Part shown: piece after piece, positions 43,306-54,801 of the stretch
Layout of the letters: every line of letters starts with the position of its first letter
How positions within the stretch are numbered: the first letter of the stretch is position 1
NCBI GenBank assembly: GCA_022315425.1
Contig: JAIUPT010000042.1
Location: 2,232,001 to 2,296,000 of the forward strand
From: Pseudevernia furfuracea
Lineage: Eukaryota > Ascomycota > Lecanoromycetes > Lecanorales > Parmeliaceae
Length of the DNA: 64,000 nt
Direction: 5' to 3'
The notes under the pieces: model-generated
Database searches by the model: none
Told to the model about the DNA's origin: nothing
What the model saw: only the letters and a program-made list of their open reading frames with translations
Made by a program: the position numbers and the translations under genes

Positions 43306-43651
43306 GTGGGTGGTGGATGGGAGGAGAGATGGCTACGGTTGCATGAAGGAGATTGAATATGTCTGTCATGGCTTGTGTTCGTGAAGACAGCTAGGAGCTA
43401 GATACATGATATGCCTTTGAAAATGCCCTCCAGAAATGCTGTATGAATTGGTATGATGCTAGTAGATATCATTGCTGCAGCCGCTCTACTACCGATGTCG
43501 TATGTTGCTAATGACTAGCCCTTGCTCTGGCTCGCCGTGACTGGAAATGATACATGGATATGGTGAAGCCTATTGCATATTCGAGCGTCTGTCGTATGTT
43601 GAGCGACTGAGATCTGAGAGCCATGAGGGAACCCAGCTGCCACTAGACTTC
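43306..43651. other. Convergent 3' region, RPS28 and BTB gene
   Basis: No gene seen in 346 bases between two stop codons. Confidence 0.5.
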
Positions 43652-44547
43652 TCAATCAAGGACGATCGGATTTTGGTTGTCGTCAACATAGTACTTCTGG
43701 CGTTTCTGCCAGAAATCCACTTGAATGTATATGGTCCTCGTCTCTTTCATCTCGTATAGGACCCGAACCAGTCCTTGTAGGAATTGCGGATGATAGGGCC
43801 CATTCTGCGTAGTGGCGTTTCTAAGATCGCATTCTGTAGCAAAGAGATCAAGCAGCAGCTGGCGAAACCGGAGGAAGTTGCCAGTACGTTTCCAGAGAGT
43901 ATTTACGTCGGCCTGGCCAGGGAATAATCCTCCGTCCTCTCTTTTCTTTATGACCGTGTCAACGCGTTTGTTCTGCAGGCGGGGGATCCCTTTCCGCTCG
44001 GCGAAAGAGTATACTTCAATGATGACTTCCCATGGCAAGTTCTTGTAAGTCTCAGACTCCGAAATCAACTTGTCAGAGTACAGCCAGTTTTTAAATCTGC
44101 GGAAGACCTCTGGGTCTTCCTCCTTCATGATGACGACTTGAGTAAAGACTCCGTCTTCCTCTGCCTTGCTGGATGCGAGTCCCTCCCTGAAGAATTTTGA
44201 GGCCTGACGTAGAAGACCGCGGTGTACCCCAAAACTCGTCGCCTCTTCGCCGACCTTGATTGTGACAATGGCGTCATATATGCTGCTAAAGTTTCATTAG
44301 GCTTGGGTCTCGGCGTTAGCTGGGGAAGGACTCACTCTTCCACCATGCCTACCGGTTTCGAGCCACTTGGTTCCGTCCAAGAGATTTTCTCGGTCTTGAT
44401 TCGCTTGGTCTTGCGGAACTCTGCACTCGCTGAAGTCATCGAAGTCATGCTTTTCCGCTTTTGAGCTGATGCTTTTGAACTGATTGAACCAGAAAGAGAT
44501 GTCGAATCCGTGCTTCGACGCCTTTGAGAGGGGATTTGTGTCGGCAT
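43652..44547 (-). CDS. BTB/POZ-domain protein
   Basis: Two exons (44547-44336, 44285-43652; 50-nt intron with GTGAGT donor and GCTAAC branch) give 281 residues. The N-terminal 60 residues are basic and Ser-rich. From residue 72 a BTB fold is clear: IYDAIVTIKVGEEATSFGVH, RGLLRQASKFFREGL, then PEVFRRFKNWLYSDKLI and a helix with EVIIEVYSFAERKGIPRLQN. BTB proteins mediate dimerisation and often recruit targets to Cullin-3 ligases, but no Kelch or other second domain is present, so the partner is unknown. Many such genes occur in Pezizomycotina. Confidence 0.85.
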
Positions 44548-45373
44548 GTTGCAGTGCGGAAAGCTGGAAATAAGGTTAGGTCTGCAATGGCTTCAAGATG
44601 AGGTGACAGGAGCTCACCTTGCAATATGAAAGACTCAAATCTCGTACTGGCGTCTGATTGATTGGAGTGTGGCAGGACGTGGTGATTGAATGACGCCCAA
44701 TTCCACAGTAGTAGGGAAATATCGCAGTGAGACCTAAGGAGTGAGAAGACCTGCTGCCGAGAACCTCAAGTCTCGAATCTGTGGAGGATGAGCGGTAGAA
44801 GAATTTGTTCCGGCGGTTCGAGATTGGGCTCAGTGTTTAAGGAGTTGTTGGAAATGTACAGCAGGTCGTAGACTTCACAATTGATCTCCGTTGCTGTGAG
44901 AAGGCTAGATCATGGGAAGTGTGAGATAGTGACGTTAGATTCAAAGAGAGGCGCCGGCGTTTGATTGATCAATGTGTGACAAGAACAATCGGTGTGTGAG
45001 TGGCGATTGTTCGATACTCGATGCAAGGTTGAACGATTGAAGAGTTCGAGAGGGAAAAAAGGTAAAGCATGATTGAGTAAGGTAGATGCAATACTGAATC
45101 GGTGGAGTTTTGCACTAGTAGGAAGGGTGCTGAAGGCTCAGGATCCCACTTTGACTGTAAGGTAGCTAATTAGGTTCGGTGATTTCCTCGAAGTACTGGC
45201 TGATCCTAGCTCGAACAGTCGCCTAGTGCATGCCAATAAGTTGCTTGCTCTTCAAACCTTTGATGCTAGACCATTCGTGCAGAGAAAGCCCGCCTAAAAC
45301 CGTGGCCTTAGCGCTACAGATCAAATCATCTTATACTCACTTTCCGCATTCCGTTCAATCTCCCTCGACAAGT
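44548..45373. other. Intergenic region upstream of the BTB gene
   Basis: No coding frame with a domain. It contains the BTB gene promoter and the 3' flank of the glycerol-3-phosphate dehydrogenase gene. Confidence 0.5.
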
Positions 45374-46751
45374 CTAAAAAAGGTTGGGTTTCGCAATCAG
45401 ATCAGGTAGATCTTCTACTTTGGCCTCTCCTTGCAGAATGACTACGTGGTAATGTTAGCAGAGATACTTCTCAAAGCTTCGAGTGGACTTGACTCACGAT
45501 ACGTGCTGGTGAGTAAAGGGAATTCGCCCTCTTTCCCTCTCGCCTTCAAAAATCCATAAACTTCCTTCGCCGTACTCGTTCCCTGCAACATCTGCCCATT
45601 CAATTCCTCCTTCTCTACATCGGCGATACTCATTTGTCTCTGAACGCTCATCTTCGCACATCTGAAGTTTCGCCCCCCAGAACAACTCGTAATCAGATCT
45701 GCTACACCTGCACTCTCTTCTGTGAATGTGGCGGTGCGAACGGAGTTTTCGAAAAACATCTTTCCAAATTTGCGCATTTCAAGAAGGCCCACACGCATGA
45801 TGGCGGCTTTGGCGTTGTCACCCCAGTTGAGACCGGCAACGAAGCCAGCGGCAAGGGCCACAATGTTCTTGAGGGCCCCACCGAGGGAGACGCCTGCTAC
45901 GTCGGAGACGACGTGGACGTGGAAGTACGGTCGATGGAAGAGTGTGTGCATAAGCTCGTGGTCTAGCGGTGGGAGGTCTGCCGGTTGGGCTGTTAACCGG
46001 ACCTTGGATGTTAGACCTTTCGTGTCTTTATGCTCCGTGATTTGCGTCAGGTCTAATTGAGAAGCTTGAGGTGTCCTTCCCTCCTTAGGCGTAGGGTTTC
46101 GAGAGTCCATTGGCGGAGGATCGTACGCGACAGTGGTCTCGCAGAACTTCTCCTGAGCGACTTCGTTGGCAATGTTCGCGCCTGACAGTGCACCAACGTA
46201 TATCCCTAGCTTTTCACCAATCGACTCGGAGAAAAGGCTTATGTCCTCTTCGGACACCTCGACACCTTTAATGCATGATATTCCTCGAGCGTACGGTAGA
46301 ATAGATCCTTTCATTTGGTCGCAGAGGCCACCGATGAATTGATGGGGAAGATTGAAAATGAGGATTGTAGAGTCTTTGACGGATTCTTGTAGAGAGGGAT
46401 TGGCGATGATGTTTGGGGGAAGGGAAATATCAGGGAGGTATTTGACATTCTCGTGAAAGTGGTTGATCAGCCTCGTAAGCTTGTGCTTCTCGGTCGAAAA
46501 TTTCGAGGATGCGTCGTAGTGTTTGGAAGCCTTTGGGACTTGATATTCCTCCTCGAAAACCCACATTTGCACATCTTTTTGGAATATGTCAGGGTGCGCT
46601 GCTGTATTCTCTGCCACTATTTTGGCTATAGCTGAACCCCTCCACAAGGTATTAGCTTCGCTGGAGACACTGAAAGGATAGAAGATCACCAGTTGCCTGA
46701 CCCCACCACCGTCACTTTGTGCTTCTGCTCATGAGAGCCTAGAGTAGCCAT
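45374..46751 (-). CDS. GPD1: NAD-dependent glycerol-3-phosphate dehydrogenase
   Basis: The enzyme reduces dihydroxyacetone phosphate to glycerol-3-phosphate, feeding glycerol (osmoprotection), lipid synthesis and NAD+ recycling. Exons 46751-46690, 46639-45498 and 45441-45374 total 1,272 nt, 423 residues. The Rossmann motif is VTVVGSGNWGSAIAKI, followed by MWVFEEEY, NVKYLPDISLPPNI, LIFNLPHQFI, GALSGANIANEVA, HVVSDVAGVSLGGALKNIVA with the active-site Lys, and GVADLITSCSGGRNFRCA. A last short exon supplies GEAKVEDLPDL, which belongs to the family. An insertion of about 40 residues between GALSGANIANEVAQ and HTLFHRPYFHVHVV (DPPPMDSRNPTPKEGRTP...) makes it longer than yeast Gpd1. A 5' extension cannot be excluded. 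Confidence 0.94.
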
Positions 46752-47777
46752 AGTTCTTGCGCCTGACGGTTTCCAAGTTGCGAGCAGCTGTTTTGAGGGG
46801 GGTGGTTTGCATATAGAAGCGGAGATGTTGGCGAGACGTTGGAGAGCTGTTCGGCTAGAAGTCGCTATGTTGACGGTGATTGTAGGAAAGGTGGAGGTTC
46901 GTGAGCTGAACTTTTATACTCAATGGCCTGTTGGGTACTTATTTATGGCGCAGCGTTGAGCAAATGTTTAGATTTTAGAGTGGGGAAATATGTTGCGGGC
47001 AATATGTAAAAAGCAACTCAAGGGTAGAAGGCTGACAAAGAGCCACGGTCCTGCAATCTACCATAGGTAATCTTTCCCATCATCTCTACCATTACGGTTA
47101 TCTTTCCCATCATCTCTACCATTACGGTTATCTTTCCCATCATCATCTCTACCATTACAACTGCACGACATTGTGCTTCTTCTCTAGATGATCGCGGTCT
47201 TCCACTAGCTACATATGTGCAGAAAAGGATGACCAGATTTTTATCATCCATTGATCCATCCGCCTACCGGATACTAAACCCATGGGCGAAAAATTAGATA
47301 GGCACAAGCGTATAACACTCAGTTTCTCGGTCTCATGACGCTTGACATCAGGACATTTGGTCGTCTGTGAGACCAGGTCCCAAAATTGATCCCCATCTGG
47401 CACAACATCAGTGAGCTGCATTGAAAGCTGACTCGGACCATATTTGCTCTTAAAGCTAATGAGCATTCTTGAAAATGTGAGAGATATGGAAAGAGTCATT
47501 CTCAGAAGCTCGTGCGGTCCGTTTCCTAATTACTTGGGGTAAGTCATCGTCGTCTCGAGCGATTGTCTTTGTCGAAGGAGCGCGAAATATCCAGCTTTAA
47601 CGGGACTCTGCTCACAGTCATCGGGTCTCCGCTGACAAAGCGTCAACTTCCTTAGCAACAGCATCTGCATCCTGCGAAACTGCTGATTGGGGTAATTGGC
47701 GGGACAGCTTCGAAGGCGAATAATCAATGAAAGCCATAGTCGTGTTAAGAGATGTGCAGACGCGATGCGAGCAAAGC
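46752..47777. other. About 1 kb without a recognised gene
   Basis: GPD1 promoter on the left; a short tandem repeat at 47068-47158; minus-strand frames at 47499-47209 and 47781-47530 show no domain. Confidence 0.45.
47068..47158. repeat. 30-bp tandem repeat, three copies
   Basis: TTATCTTTCCCATCATCTCT plus ACCATTACGG repeats three times; the third copy has a 3-bp insertion (CATCATCAT). Confidence 0.85.
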
Positions 47778-48800
47778 TCATTCGCCCGCAGCAGATGCAA
47801 ACAGTCTAGCTGCCTCTGAATTCAACCTCGCAGCTTCTTGCATGTGTCTTGCTGCTTGCTGCATCAACTTAGCAGCCTCTAGTCTCGCTTCTTGTGGAGT
47901 CTTTGTCGTCTGTGAGTTTTGGTTAGCAGTAAGTTGATTCGGTATCTGTTGAGGTGCAACGGCCGGTTGTACTGGGACTGGTGCTTCCCCAGAGTTCAAT
48001 CGTTCGATCCTGCTAGCGAGGGTTGGATCTAAGGGAAGGCCATTCTGCTGGCTTGGAGTGAACATGTTATTTGGCAATTGCTGAGGATGTCCAAGCGAGA
48101 AGCCTGCTGTGGTGTTGTTCGAGGAATTACCGTTTCCATAGTCCATGAGATCAGAGTGCCCTCCATCCTCGGGTTCATAATCCAATCCTCCGTCTGCATA
48201 CGCTCCATCGTCATGATCCTCGTTGCCATTAGCGTGGTGAGTGATCGAGCCTTGCGTAAAAGACATTGGCCCAGGAGCAGAGTCTCGAAGTTGCGGACAA
48301 TGTCTTCGTGTATGGCCAAGCTGGTGACAGTGTCGACATGGTCCTTTGACTCTGTCTGTTAAAGCCGACTTCACTTTCTGTGCCTGCCGAAGTGGGATCT
48401 TTTGTCCGTATTCCTGCGCTACAGCATCAATGATCTCCTGGATGTTAGTGTCCAAGGTAACGAGCATGAGCTTTGGTACAGCCTCCAACAAGAATTTCAG
48501 CTTGCCAGTCTCAGCTCTTTTGATATCTTGATGCGGTTTCCCGAGGTCAGAGTCTGCGCGGAATGGCTCGCAAGTATGGTTATCATCGCATGTAGTGACC
48601 TTAGCATCTCCCCGTTTCACACTGTAATTTGCTCGTACGCGGAAAGGGCAGTCTGGGCTTGAGCGGCAGCCAGCGCGAACTCGATGACTATCGCTGTCGA
48701 GGATGTGCGGAGTCCAGTTGCGCTCAATAGCCCAATCGCGGAGAGCATTCTTGAAGTCCAACAAGGTTGGGAAGATTTGGCCCTGAAGAATAGGAGGCAT
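47778..48800 (-). CDS. Domesticated Mutator-type DNA-binding domain protein with a CCHC knuckle
   Basis: The single-exon frame encodes 340 residues. Residues about 8-75 fit the MuDR N-terminal zinc domain: FKNALRDWAIERNWTPHILD, then C-x-SSPDC-PFRVRANYS and a final DDNHTC. A linker follows with EIIDAVAQEYGQKIPLRQAQ, the helical part also seen in MULE transposases. Next is a CCHC knuckle CRHCHQLGHTRRHC at about residues 161-174. The DDE transposase core and SWIM finger are absent; instead the C-terminus is acidic, then Gln/Pro/Asn-rich, and ends in a repeated amphipathic helix (EAAKLMQQAARHMQEAARLN). No inverted termini were seen. This suggests a cellular gene that took over the transposase DNA-binding part; regulatory function is inferred. 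Confidence 0.7.
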   Translation of the reverse strand: MPPILQGQIFPTLLDFKNALRDWAIERNWTPHILDSDSHRVRAGCRSSPDCPFRVRANYSVKRGDAKVTTCDDNHTCEPFRADSDLGKPHQDIKRAETGKLKFLLEAVPKLMLVTLDTNIQEIIDAVAQEYGQKIPLRQAQKVKSALTDRVKGPCRHCHQLGHTRRHCPQLRDSAPGPMSFTQGSITHHANGNEDHDDGAYADGGLDYEPEDGGHSDLMDYGNGNSSNNTTAGFSLGHPQQLPNNMFTPSQQNGLPLDPTLASRIERLNSGEAPVPVQPAVAPQQIPNQLTANQNSQTTKTPQEARLEAAKLMQQAARHMQEAARLNSEAARLFASAAGE

Positions 48801-49319
48801 GGCTGTTCCGCCAACGCGAAAGTTGTGCTTCGGGCCACCCGCGCTGAGAAACGACTGGCATGGGAGGTCAGTGGGACAAAGGCATTATTCGAGGCTTGTT
48901 ACCGGTCCCCCATACCTGCACTTTTCCCTCAAATCCTAAGCGTTCAGACCCAGCTCGTTGTACTGCTGGCCTTCGGATGATCCGAACGGTCTCAGAGGGT
49001 TCAGACTCATTCGAGTAGAGGTGGTAGTGTGGGATAGCAGGAAAGTCGCTTGGGGGTGGCAGGCAAAGTTATGCCAAGCTATTCTCAGCCCTACCAAAAG
49101 TTGAGAGCAGAACATCTCTTGTCCTCTCAAACTTCTTTATTCAGGTGCTCTTTCCCCAACAGCCATTACTTACTTATAGTCCTCGCCGCTTGGAACATGG
49201 CTCATATTCCTTGTGTAAAATCCTATTACGAAAATACCTCCATTCTCCTCCATTCTACTCTGTAAAACTACTATTCTTACACCCTCAATCCTAACCCCTT
49301 GGCCTCTCCTACCAGCACC
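48801..49319. other. Divergent promoter region, Mutator-derived gene and GDB1
   Basis: 519 bp between start codons with no other supported frame. Confidence 0.5.
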
Positions 49320-52300
49320 ATGGCCGCTCGAGACAGCAGAGCCTCTTCGGAGGTCTGGTTCTTGCAATTGACCGACGATGGATCTCCAGACGTTCCATCA
49401 GGCTACATCTACCTGCCAACCCCCACGGATCCCGCCTACACCCTTCGTTTCGAGATCGAGGGCACGAGCTCCATTTGCAGACAGGGAAGCCTCTGGGTGA
49501 ACATACCTGCTCCTGGAGAGCGCTTTCGCCGTGACCAATACCGGCGATATGAGTGAGTTGCATGATACCCCCAAAGCAAGCCTCAATTGACTCTTTGGGC
49601 TACCCAGGCTTCTTCCGGATTTCAATGGGACAATCAGGGTTGACATTCCCGTCTGCCAAGCTGGTGCTTTTGCCTTTTACACAACCTACACCCCCCTCCC
49701 AGACTTCTCTACAGGCAACATTCCAGTTCTAAGACCCACGCAGACTCCTACCCACTATATCGACGTCTCGCCCAAGCTCTCTCTGGGTAACACAGTTTTG
49801 CCATTGGATTCACTTTCAATCTTCTCCGTTGTTTCTAAATTCATGGGCAAATACCCAGATGACTGGGAAAAGCATCTTGATGGAATTGGGCGGCGGGAGT
49901 ACAACATGGTCCATTTTACGCCGTTGATGGAAAGAGGAGATTCGAATTCACCTTACAGCATATACGATCAATTGGCCTTCGATCCTCTGTGCTTTCCAAA
50001 AGGCGAAGAGGATGTTGCAACGATGATAGCAAGGATGGAGAAAGAGCATGGTTTACTGGGCTTGACAGACGTTGTCTGGAATCACACAGCCAATAACAGC
50101 AAATGGCTCGAAAGCCATCCAGAGGCAGGATACAACCTCGAAACTGCTCCGTGGCTCGAGTCTGCTCTGCAACTTGACGATGCTTTGTTAAAGTTCGGGG
50201 ACGAGCTCGAAAGCTACGAACTGCCCACCACGCTGAAAAGCATGGATGACCTCGACCAAGTGATAGCGGGAGTCAAGAGACATGTAATCGAGCCTCTCAA
50301 GCTCTGGCAGTACTACGTGGTCGATGTGTCACGTAACCTTGAAGAAGCTGTGACCGCTTGGTCGCAAGGGAAGACCTCCGTTCCAGGAAAAGGCTTCAGT
50401 TCTGGTGTGGGCGGTCTGGAGGGTGTCAAAGACTGGTCACTGAAGCAAAAGGCCGGTTTTCTGCGAGCAAACGGCTTCGTTGGAGCTGACGGTCTCACGT
50501 CTCGTTTACATCGTAGCATTGATGCTCGGTTCGGTGCTGCCTTGTTAACAGTGCTTCATGGGCGCTACGAAGTGGGTAATTCAGACAAGAACGGAGCTAT
50601 CAAGACAATGACAGAAATTCTCAATGAGCTCAATGAGCCATTCTATGAAGATTACGATAGAGACGTTGAGGTGATCCAGCAGCAAATACATGATCGAGTT
50701 AGGTACCTTCGATTGGACGACAACGGTCCCAGACTAGGCGCCATCGGTTCCAAGAGTCCTTTCATTGAGTCCTATTTCACAAGGCTTCCTTTAAATGCCA
50801 CGACGAAAAAGCATGATCCCAGAAGCTTATCCTTGGTCAGTAATGGCTGGATTTGGGCTGCCAATGCTTTGAAAGATCATGCCGGACCTGATTCTCGGGC
50901 TTATCTCCGCCGAGAGGTCATTGTTTGGGGGGATTGTGTCAAGTTGCGCTACGGAAAGTCACCAGAAGACAATCCATTCCTGTGGGACTTCATGACCAAG
51001 TACACTCGACTGATGGCCAAGTACTTTGCTGGCTTTCGTATTGACAATTGTCATTCGACGCCTTTAGTCGTCGCCGAGTACCTCTTGGATCAAGCTCGAG
51101 AAGTCAGACCAGATCTTGCAGTCTTTGCAGAGCTGTTCACTGGGTCCGAGGAGATGGACTACGTTTTTGTCAAGCGACTAGGCCTCAGTGCTCTTATTCG
51201 AGAAGCAATGCAAGCTTGGAGCACGCAAGAAATCAGTCGACTCGTACACATGCATGGTGGCAGATCAATCGGTAGCTTCGACGTTGATGAGGTATTCAAA
51301 GGGAACAAGGAAAGTCGTGCAGCCCAGAGTACGAACGGCATCAACGACTCTATGGAAACCATGAGTTTGAAGCTGGAGCGCGTCCACAGAGTCAAACGAA
51401 GTCCACTACATGCATTATTCATGGACTGCACTCATGACAATGAGGTCCCTGCGCAGAAGCGTGATGCGAGAGATACGCTTCCCAATGCTGCTCTCGTTAA
51501 CATGTGTGCTTCTGCCACCGGTAGTGTGATGGGTTATGACGAGATCTATCCAAGGTTGGTCGACATTGTTCACGAAAAGCGGCTCTACTCGTCGCCGTCT
51601 TCGGAAGGCTCGGTCAAGATTGAGGGGGGTTCTGGTGGCATTGGGGGCATTAAAAAGCTGATGAACCGGCTGCATACAAAGATGAGCAAAGATGGCTATG
51701 ACGAGACCTTCGTCCACCATGAAGGCGAATATATCACCGTCCACCGGGTACATCCACAAACAAGGAAAGGCATTTTTGCAATTGCACATACTGCTTTCCC
51801 AGGCTACGGCAGTGGTCATGGATCGTTGACGCCAGTGCATCTCAGCGGTACGAAAGCCAAGCTGTTGGGAAGTTGGTCACTCGAAGTTGACACATCTGAA
51901 AGCACCAAAGATGCTGTCATTGCAGAAAAGAATAGCCTCAAAGGTTTACCTAGTACGGTATCCGACTTCCAAGACGTAGTCATCGATTCAAAGGTTGATG
52001 AGACTGTAATCACTGTTCCTGCTGGCTTTCCGCCCGGCAGCATAGCTTTGTTTGAAACCTGGATGCCCGGCGCTGAGCACTCCGAAGGGTTGGACAATTT
52101 CATTACTTCTGGAACTCACGAGGCTTTCAATGAGCTGGATCTGGTTGACCTTAATTTCGTTCTGTACAGATGTGAGCCTGAAGAGCATGATTTCCTTGGT
52201 GGTAATCATGGTATCTATAATATTCCGAGTCACGGTACTCTAGTATATGCTGGCTTACAAGGCTGGTGGAGTATTCTCAAAGACGTCATCCGCAACAACG

Positions 52301-54095
52301 ATCTTGGTCATCCGCTGTGTGATCATTTGCGAGAAGGGCATTGGGCACTGGACTGGATAGTGAGCAGACTTGAACGTATAGCGAAGGCTGGCGAAAGGTC
52401 ATCCCTACAAAAGGCCGCTGTGTGGCTTTCGCAGCGATTCGATGCGATCAGAAAGCTCCCAAGCTTTCTATTGCCCCGGTACTTTGCCCTAGTCATACAG
52501 ACGGCTTACCGAGCTTCTTGGGATCGTGGCATCGAACTCATGAGTGACAACATCCGGCATGGTCAGAAGTTTCTTCAAGGTCTGGCCATGGTCAGCATAC
52601 AGCAGACCGGTTACACTAAATCAGCCTCATTGTACCCAAACAAAAATGTTCCATGTCTGGCAGCCGGTCTGCCGCACTTCTCGCACAGCTGGGCGCGCTG
52701 CTGGGGCCGTGATGTCTTCATCTCCCTCCGTGGTCTATTCCTGGCTACTGGCAGGTACGCGGATGCTCGACAGCATATTATGGCCTTCGCTAGTGTACTC
52801 AAACATGGCATGATACCAAACCTTCTAAGTGACGGGAAAGCCCCCCGCTATAATTCGAGAGACTCAATTTGGTTCTTCCTACAAAACATCCAAGACTACA
52901 CAAACATGGTGCCCAACGGACATGACATTCTCAAAGAGAAAGTCGCCAGGCGTTTCTTGCCCTATGACGATACATATTTCGAATTTGACGACGCTCGTGC
53001 GTATTCGAAGGAAACCACTATCGAAGAAGTTGTTCAAGAAGCCTTGCAAAGACACGCGGATGGCCTTTCATTTCGAGAAGCCAATGCTGGACCTGGTTTA
53101 GATATGCAGATGAAGCCCGAGGGTTTTCAGATTGATGTCACTGTGGACTGGGACACAGGACTAATTTTTGGAGGAAATCAGTTCAACTGTGGTACATGGA
53201 TGGACAAGATGGGAGAAAGCGAGAAAGCTGGAAGCAAAGGCGTGCCAGGCACACCAAGAGATGGCGCTGCTATTGAGATCACTGGCCTTGCTTTCAGCAC
53301 TTTGAGCTGGGCTGCCCAACTTCATAGTGAAGGCAAGTACAAGCTCAGCGGTGTGAAAATCGCTGGCGGTCAGAGCATCTCATTTGCCGAGTGGGCTTCT
53401 AGGATTCAGCGGAATTTCGAGCGCTGCTACTACATTCCCGTAGACTCCAACGAAGACGCAAAGTACGATGTCAACTCTGCCATCATCAATCGCCGAGGCA
53501 TCTACAAAGACCTCTACAGGTCTGGAAAGGAGTATGAGGATTACCAGCTTCGAGCGAACTTTCCCATAGCCATGGCCGTCGCCCCTCAGCTCTTCACTCC
53601 TGCCAAAGCTCTACATGTTCTGGAAATGGCCGACACGATCCTACGCGGTCCTACCGGCATGGCTACCCTCGACCCCTCTGATCTGAATTACCAGCCGTAT
53701 TACAATAATCCCGAAGACTCCACTGACTTTCGTACCTCCAAAGGTCGCAACTATCACCAAGGACCTGAATGGCTATGGCCCACCGGCTTCTTTTTGCGTG
53801 CCCTCTTGAAGTTTGACCTGATGCGGAGGCACACGAAAGAAGAAAGGACAGAAGTCTTCCAGCAGATCACCAGGAGGTTACATGGTTGCAAAAAAGCTAT
53901 CCAGGAATCGCCATGGGCTGGATTGACGGAGCTGACGAATAAGAACGGCGAGTTCTGTGGGGATTCGGTAAGTCGTCTCTCGTTATCGATGTGTTATACA
54001 ACTACTGACAAATGTAGTCTCCAACCCAAGCCTGGTCCGCTGGGTGTATCATAGATCTGTTCTATGATGCTAGGGAATTGGCCATGGAATACTGA
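49320..54095 (+). CDS. GDB1: Glycogen debranching enzyme (4-alpha-glucanotransferase / amylo-1,6-glucosidase)
   Basis: This bifunctional cytosolic enzyme shifts maltotriosyl units and then cleaves the remaining alpha-1,6 branch, completing glycogen breakdown. Exons 49320-49552, 49608-53967 and 54018-54095 total 4,671 nt, 1,556 residues, the family's usual size. The GH13-like transferase half shows NMVHFTPLMERGDSNSPYSI, GLTDVVWNHTANNS, the nucleophile region AGFRIDNCHSTP (about residue 552) and the acid/base Glu in VFAELFTGSEEMD (about 583). The GH133 glucosidase half shows CWGRDVFISLRGLFL (about 1111) and VDWDTGLIFGGNQFNCGTWM (about 1258). The last exon supplies QAWSAGCIIDLFYDAREL. No domain is missing. 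Confidence 0.97.
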
Positions 54096-54801
54096 TTTAT
54101 GTCTGACATGAATGATGAGACAAAGCGGTACAGAGTTTAAAGGTGGGCTTTTCTCGTAACGGGCAACGCATTGTACATACATAGACCATGACATAAATAG
54201 ACAGACGAGGAGCAGTCCAATCGGGTAAAAGGTATGAATTATATCCGCTGTCCATTTTGACACACGTCCCATTGCCCCAGGTTTTTACAAAACCTAAAGC
54301 AACAATCAAAGCATAGACGGCATCATCCGCAACGGATAAGCCATTCAACCACAAAAAGCTCAGGCATGCTTCTTTGGTGTCACAACAGTCTTTTCTCATT
54401 CCTTGGTAATTGGAACGTTTGTCATCGTACCGAACGATACTTGCTGTCGTACTCCGAACCATCGCCCTACGAAAACCCCAGTCGAGAGTTTTTATAGCAC
54501 AGCCCCGCGCGGGACGATGGAGTGGTTGCTATTTTATTGCTTTAATGAGGCTTTTTTTTTGGCGATTTCTAGTGATGCTAATGTGAATAGGTTTGTACAA
54601 CGATTGAGTGGGAATCACGATGTTGCAATTGCGTCTAGAAGGTGAATTGGAGGGTAGATGGAAGATACCTCTTCGGACTGCCCGCGTTGGTTTTAGCTTC
54701 GAGCCTGGTTCGGTTGTACGAGGGATGCTGGTTGCTATGGAAGAACCCGCCGTACATGTTGGAAGCTGTTGTTCTCTGATTCTGAATCGATTGATTCTAG
54801 A
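54096..54801. other. Convergent intergenic region
   Basis: 3' flanks of GDB1 and of the glycosylase gene. No recognised gene in the 706 bases. Confidence 0.45.

Noticed and set aside
45634..46060. Plus-strand frames of about 110 codons
   Set aside because: They are shadows antisense to the glycerol-3-phosphate dehydrogenase gene.
47018..47251. Minus-strand frame encoding repeated VEMMGKIT
   Set aside because: It is a translation of the 30-bp tandem repeat only and has no other coding evidence.
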